DNA from: Ceratodon purpureus
Lineage: Eukaryota; Streptophyta; Bryopsida; Pseudoditrichales; Ditrichaceae
DNA: 64,000 nt
NCBI GenBank assembly: GCA_014871385.1
Contig: CM026429.1
Location: 14,173,783-14,237,782 of the forward strand
Reading direction: 5' to 3'
Position numbers and translations under genes: made by a program. A model generated the notes under the pieces. The model saw only the letters and a list, made by a program, of their open reading frames with translations, was not told the DNA's origin and ran no database searches. Position 1 is the stretch's first letter, and every line of letters begins with the position of its first letter. Positions 59,101 through 64,000 of this stretch are shown here, piece after piece.

Positions 59101-60150
59101 CAAACCTGTATGTGTGCTCGCTGCGCCATCGCCATTGTTGCTCTCTCTCGCCATTGTTGCTCTCTCTCGCCACTGTTGTTTCCCTCTACCCGCTACTCTC
59201 GCCTTCCTTATCTTGCAATCCTTTTTTTTCAAGTCTTCTTATCAGGCGCGCATGTCGAGGCATCACTTTGGCTCACACTTTGGGAGGTCTTCATCTTGCC
59301 CTTGGCTCGCCATTTTTCGAGCTCCCGAACGCTTGTCGCTGTTGCCTTCGTCCCCTCGCGATCTGGATTGCCCGCCCGCGCTTCTCAGGTTCGTTCCGCC
59401 CCGCTCGCGCGCTTGCCGTTGTGACGCTCTCAATTTCCACATCATTTAAACCCTCTTTGCGCTGTTTTTGGGCCTCTGGGGGAGTTTTTTGAACCGGTTT
59501 TCGTTCCGGTCGTAACCCTGGCGATGGTGGATTCGTTGCGGAGGAGGAATTAGGTGTCGCGTTCCTCGTCTCGGCTTCCTGGTGTTGTAAGGTTTAGGGT
59601 TTCGGAAGATTGACCGGCTTGCGCATCGCAATTTGGCAATTGTTTGAACTTGGTCAGGAGCTTGGCTTGGGATGACTAGTGGCAGCCGGGGTCACACAAG
59701 TGCTCTGCCGGGCCCGCACGATCCTCTTTGTCTATTGTTTCGTTGCCTCTCCTCACCGTATTTTGTTTGCTCTTAGGTGCTACTTGATTTATTTCACCTT
59801 CCTGTACGCATGCTTATGGCTTTTTCAATTTTCGTCGTCAAGTATGTTATGCAGGTTCTCGTATTAGGGTTTGAGGGTTTTTGTCGTCCTGACATGCTCA
59901 GGGTTTCTTGTCTGAAACTTCAGGGATTTGAAGCAAATTCCGTAGACAATGAACAACGTCCTCTTCTTTTCCAAAATTGGGAAGGATCAGGTGACAAAGC
60001 GGCAAGGCAATCGGAGGTCGCTTGGATGTCCCCCTTTGCATTTGTGACATGGAGCCCAAAGAGTAAGCAAATACAGGTCAGCCTTCAAAGTATTTGCATT
60101 TTACTAATCTCCAATTTGCTTCTGCCTTCTTGTGCCTAGCAATCAACATT
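59101..60150 (+). promoter_or_regulatory. Pyrimidine-rich leader/promoter region with teloboxes
   Basis: CT-rich sequence with repeated TTGCTCTCTCTCGCCA, then GGTTTAGGGTTTCGG (about 59,590) and ATTAGGGTTTGAGGG (about 59,862), the telobox type found in leaders of plant housekeeping genes. No credible long coding frame follows; a non-coding first exon of a transcript leading into the 61.2-kb gene is a possible reading. Confidence 0.3.
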
Positions 60151-61174
60151 GTTGCATAGTTTCAAAGTAAGGCACTAAGAATGTCGTTGCTGTTTCAGAT
60201 TTAGGATTTCGAAGGCACTGATTTGTCATGCATTCAGCATTGTTGTTGCAATTCATGTTCGGTGGTGTCCAGTTTGGTTTGGGAAGTGACGGGGTGCTGA
60301 GGTGCATATTCAAGGTCTTCGTCTGATCGTTGTGAATTTTTTGTTTGTGAATTATAGTATTTACGAAATGGTAAAGTAAGTGGATTTGTTGTCCAGCACG
60401 AACATTCCGATGAATAGAAACCTAACGAACGCTAGAAACCACGCAATTGTCGGAGGATTAAATATATCATTACATCTCTTCATACTCTTTTTATATCTTT
60501 GTGTGTGCGAAATGAACAGATGCCAGCGGCGTTATGTAATGTGATGATATACAAGCATCAACAGTCTGCTTCTGCAGGGTCATAATTGTCGCAAAATCTC
60601 GAAGGTGACAAGGAACTTGCTCTCATCAGCAGAAAGGTGCGTACATAGTTGTTTCGCTTTAATAGATATTCTTCCATTTACTTCTGAGTTTATCAATGCC
60701 TGCTTGATTCTCATTTCTTGAAGTTGACATTGTGAGGGCCGTTCATTTGACCCGGACTCGAACTCTAGGCTTTTGTGCCTTACAGATTTTTTAACTATTT
60801 GTTGTTAGACCTTCGGATCGTCCATAGATTTTAGAAAGTGCATTCCGTCATAGACCTTTGGTCAAACACTTAATCAAGAATAAATGAAATTATTTAATAG
60901 TGGTTTGCATTATTGTATTTCCTCCTTCATAAAAGAAGAAAGTACATGTAGAGGTGCGAATAGGATGAAATATAAGTTCTTGTTCGATTTAAAATCCCAA
61001 ACATAATAAGTATTAGGCTATATGGTCCTATCATCAATAAAGGTGAGGGTGCATTATTTTCCATTCTGACTGTCGACCTTGTTCTGTGCAGCCTGCATTG
61101 AAGGTGATCCGTGGGGGGCTTGATAGGGCAGCCAAAAGGAGGAGGTCTTTTATTATTTTTCCCTTTTCTTCAAA
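60151..61174. other. Non-coding stretch, possible introns/leader
   Basis: No coding frame recognised. Several acceptor-like TTTCAG/TTTGCAG sites but no assignable exon. Confidence 0.35.
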
Positions 61175-62070
61175 ATGACAGGATTCTGTGATAACTGCGG
61201 GGAATGTTTTCCCAAAGCTACTTCCAAGTTTTGCTCTAATTGCGGCCAACAGAGAACTTCTCAAATGACGGAGACTCTTGTGATCGAAGCGGTTCATGCG
61301 GATGATATTGTGGAGCAAGAGCGAGAAACAACGGTTCCTCTTTGGTATGTTCCGGAGTATATAGGTACAAAACCTATTACATTGTATGATAGATTATACG
61401 GGAAGAAACCACAGGGAGTTGGAAAAGAAGTTTTGTTTTGTGGGGAAAGGCTTTTTTGAAAAGTCACACAGAGTATCGTAAACAGCACAAGAAAATGCAT
61501 TAAAAAAATTTCATTGTACGTCAATGGTTTCTACCGGGTACAAATGATTTTGTGGACAAAGTGCTGAAATCCTCTTCTTTACGTTGGAACAAATATTTGA
61601 CGAAGGAACTCACGAAATATATTGAGGAGAAGCGAACATCTGGACCCAAAAAAGATTTAATCAAGGTACTAGAGTTTCCAAATGAGGGATCATCTTTGAG
61701 GTGGAAAACATGTGATATTGTGAGGCATGTATTTACCATAAAGAAGTATAGAAGAAGTTCAAAAGGCCAAAAATCAAGAATTTCTGAGGATCTACCCCAA
61801 ATTGCAGTTACTGGGATGGAAGTTTCAGTTTCGGATGTTCTTTTTGTCGCCTCGGAGCTTCCTATTGTTGCCCCACAAGTTTCAATAGTTGCTCCGCATG
61901 GTCCAGTTCGTGCACCAGAGGTTCCAAATCGTGCTTCAAACGTTTCAGTTCGTGCTCCAGACGTTGGAAGGATCAATAAAGTCATGCAAGAAAAGACAGC
62001 AAGGGTTCGAAAAGAGAAGACACCAAGAGTTCGAAAACCTTCTCTCAAAGTTCGAGAGCAAGCTAGTTAA
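61175..62070 (+). pseudogene. Zinc-ribbon protein gene with apparent frameshifts
   Basis: ATG at 61,175 opens a frame with a zinc ribbon: FCDNCGECFPKATSKFCSNCGQQR, two CxxC knuckles 14 apart, then PLWYVPEYIGTKPITLYDRLYG, ending in TGA at 61,459. The next frame over carries on plausibly (KSHTEYRKQHKKMH, stop), and a third reads KNFIVRQWFLPGTNDFVDKVL on to RWNKYLTKELTKYIEEKR and a C-terminal tail of IVAPQVSIVAPHGPVRAPEVP and repeated (R/K)VRK motifs, stop at 62,070. The breaks lie at homopolymers (TTTTTT near 61,455 and AAAAAAA near 61,502), so this is a frameshifted pseudogene or the assembly has indels. The family beyond the zinc ribbon is not recognised. Confidence 0.5.
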
Positions 62071-62160
62071 TCGTAAGTGGATTTGTTGTCCAAAAAAAGG
62101 TCCTTTATTTGCAAAAATTTACACTAGCTGTATTAAAGAGTAGATAATCCTACTGTGGTC

Positions 62161-62342
62161 ATCAAGTCACTCCTTTACCATTGCTTAAAACTATGAGAGT
62201 TACTAACCATTTCTCCTTGTGCTTTGTTTTGTAGGCAGCTGGCAAAGGATCATCAAGTCACTCCTTTACCATTGCTTGAAACTATGAGAGTTACTAACCA
62301 TTTCTCCTTGTGCTTTGTTTTGCAGGCAGCTGGCAAAGGACT
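62161..62342 (+). repeat. Tandem duplication of 91 bp containing a splice acceptor
   Basis: ATCAAGTCACTCCTTTACCA... recurs at 62,161 and 62,252, period 91. Each copy ends with a pyrimidine-rich acceptor TTGTTTTG(T/C)AG followed by GCAGCTGGCAAAGG. Confidence 0.9.
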
Positions 62343-63034
62343 TCGTGGTCTCTAGAACTGCTTCGGAGTTGCTGTATGGTGCTTGCGAGTCTATGTACAA
62401 ACCTGATTTGGTATGATGAAGATCCATGCCTTATGTTCCTCTGCTTTCTAAATGAGGGGTTTCAATTTTCCCAGTCCTTGTGTTGTTTTTGGAAGAATGA
62501 TATTCAGAAGTAGATTTGATAATCTTATGCTTGCAAACTTGATTTTTGTATGAACCTGATTTTTGTATGAAGAAATCTTCATGTCTTACATGGCACTGAT
62601 TTGCAATATGAGGGGTTTCAGTTTTGCCGGTCCTTGTGCTGTTTTTGTAGGAATGATATTCTGAAGTCAGATTTTGATAGTCTGGTGTGCATAATGGTGG
62701 CAGGGTCCGGAAGAGCTGTTGCAGGTGATATCACAAGCAGTACAGTCGTGCGTGGACCGTGATTGCATCAATGGATGGGGAGGAGTTGTTCATGTCGTGT
62801 AAGAACAGTTATATATCCAAGTTATCACCAAGACGTTGAAGGGCCGCATAGATTGAGGAGAGGGAATTTTTGAACAGTCATACGTCTCTGAAACCGCTAA
62901 TGATACTATAAAGATAGTGTAGGTAGGATTACATTTTTCCTTCAGTTGTGCCATTCAAATCTCAGTAAAATATATTTTTTTTTCAATTATTTCATCTCGA
63001 ATTTGGTGTATTTGTCCAGAATAGTCATCCAGAA

Positions 63035-63215
63035 AATTTCATCCGAAATCCACCCAAAAATCATCCAAAAATCATCCAAGAATCGTCCAAAAAATCATCC
63101 AAAAATCATCCAAAAATCATCCAAAAATCATCCAAAATGTTCATCCAAAATGTTCATCCAAAATATTCATCCAAAATGTTCATCCAAAATTTCATCTACA
63201 AAATTTCATCCATAG
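63035..63215 (+). repeat. 11-bp microsatellite-like array (ATCCAAAAATC)n
   Basis: Repeated CATCCAAAAAT units, with a later variant ATGTTCATCCAAA. The Lys/Pro/Ser-rich frame across it is a by-product. Confidence 0.8.
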
Positions 63216-63718
63216 ACCATCTACGGCATTCATCCAAGTTCGTTGACATTGTCATTCGTTATGCAAATATTCATCAAAAGTTTAATTTATTTATCCATCC
63301 ATAATTCATCATTTCATTCATCCAAATTACCCAAAATCATCCAAAATTTTGATTTTCATCATTCACAAAGACTATCAAAAAAAGTTATAAAATCGAGGGG
63401 AAAAGTTGAAATTTCTTCCATGAGTCCCACTTTCTTCTGTGTTTTATGAACTTTCCCCGTGATCCCAATTTCCCATTGGAGATCACGGAAGAAACTGTAT
63501 TTTTCTTCCGTGGAAGACGATTCCAGGCCCCTGGTGAATTCATCACTTAAATACAAAGGTGAAATAGCATGATTCAATTCAGTTTAAGCATGCAATAGTT
63601 GAATAAACACGTCTTTAAGCCTACAGAAATTGAAAACACAAGGCAACTCAATTGTACAGCACCCAAAAAACTACAAGTTTGTAGACTTGCAAAGACGCTC
63701 ATTTTCTAGCACTGCTGA

Positions 63719-64000
63719 TCACTTAGTAAGCTCAGAGAAATACTTGGATGTTGGTGATTGTCGTCGTCGGTATCTGCTTGGATTCAGACGCTGATACGAC
63801 CAATTTGTATCTGCAAGACATACCGCCACAATTGAAATCAATTAAACAATAGCCATAAAATGATTTGAGTCGCATTGATATAATTTGGAGGAGAAACTAT
63901 TGTGACTTACTATGATTATTATTATTATTTTAAAAGAGGTCTTGCTATTATTTTCGGTTCAAGCAGTTAGGATGGGTTTAGTCAGGCACTCACCATTTGA
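63719..64000 (-). CDS. C-terminal exon of a minus-strand gene leaving the window
   Basis: On the minus strand an acceptor TTGCAG at 63,811 opens an exon (63,810-63,719) reading NWSYQRLNPSRYRRRRQSP and TSKYFSELTK, then TGA. Upstream, the intron begins at 63,993 with a strong donor ATG/GTGAGT, so the preceding exon starts at 63,994 and runs off the right edge. The basic RYRRRRQSP tail is the only notable feature. The family is not identified from so short a piece. Confidence 0.55.

Noticed and set aside
60735-60785. tRNA or SINE B box GAGTTCGAGTCCG on the minus strand
   Set aside because: No A box or cloverleaf at the right distance.

Overview
The window is nuclear DNA of a land plant. Evidence: spliceosomal introns with plant-type GT..AG borders throughout, a Mutator-like (MULE) transposase, a CACTA element and a CACTA-type MITE, a plant-type GH31 heteroglycan-glucosidase-like gene with at least 18 exons, and telobox motifs in leader regions. 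I cannot name the species. GC-rich coding sequence set in very AT-rich intergenic DNA, and the gene content, would fit a seed-free plant, but that is a guess.

Positions 1-30,888 are a composite Mutator-like element. Both outer ends carry the same terminal sequence in inverted orientation (1-352, and 30,516-30,888; the first few bases of the left end lie outside the window). A third copy of the terminus lies at 13,692. The part from 13,692 to 30,888 looks like a whole element: a small acidic protein (15,185, +), a SWIM-type MULE transposase (15,892-19,650, -) and, diverging from it, a large cargo gene (20,369-29,299, +). The part from 1 to 13,691 is the cargo half of a related element in the opposite orientation, carrying a decayed second copy of the cargo gene (513-5,289, -). 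Both cargo copies have a 171-bp tandem array at their 5' side: about 48 units on the left and 16 on the right.

The cargo protein is the most interesting item. Its spliced core (24,602-29,299; 12 exons, 1,162 codons, one frame throughout) reads in order: an RNA polymerase II CTD-like motif, a ParB/sulfiredoxin-like domain (GNHR), a long helical region, a basic/Ser-Pro-Ala linker, and a beta-class DNA amino-methyltransferase fold whose catalytic motifs are altered in the same way in both copies. ParB plus DNA-methylase is an arrangement typical of phages, here apparently domesticated by a plant transposon.

Positions 31,391-39,298 (-) hold the GH31 gene, with a 193-bp MITE in its first intron. 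From 39.3 to 48.2 kb the DNA is AT-rich and contains a 3.7-kb non-autonomous CACTA element (42,450-46,173, ATC target duplication) and dispersed AT-rich repeats. From 48.3 kb on there are gene fragments and small genes: a truncated CXXC zinc-binding protein, a secreted Cys-containing small protein (52,415-52,804, -), a 1.3-kb CCT microsatellite abutting an isolated ribosomal protein uS8 exon, two uncharacterised multi-exon plus-strand transcripts (55.7-58.6 kb), a zinc-ribbon gene with apparent frameshifts (61.2-62.1 kb), and the last exon of a minus-strand gene that leaves the window on the right.
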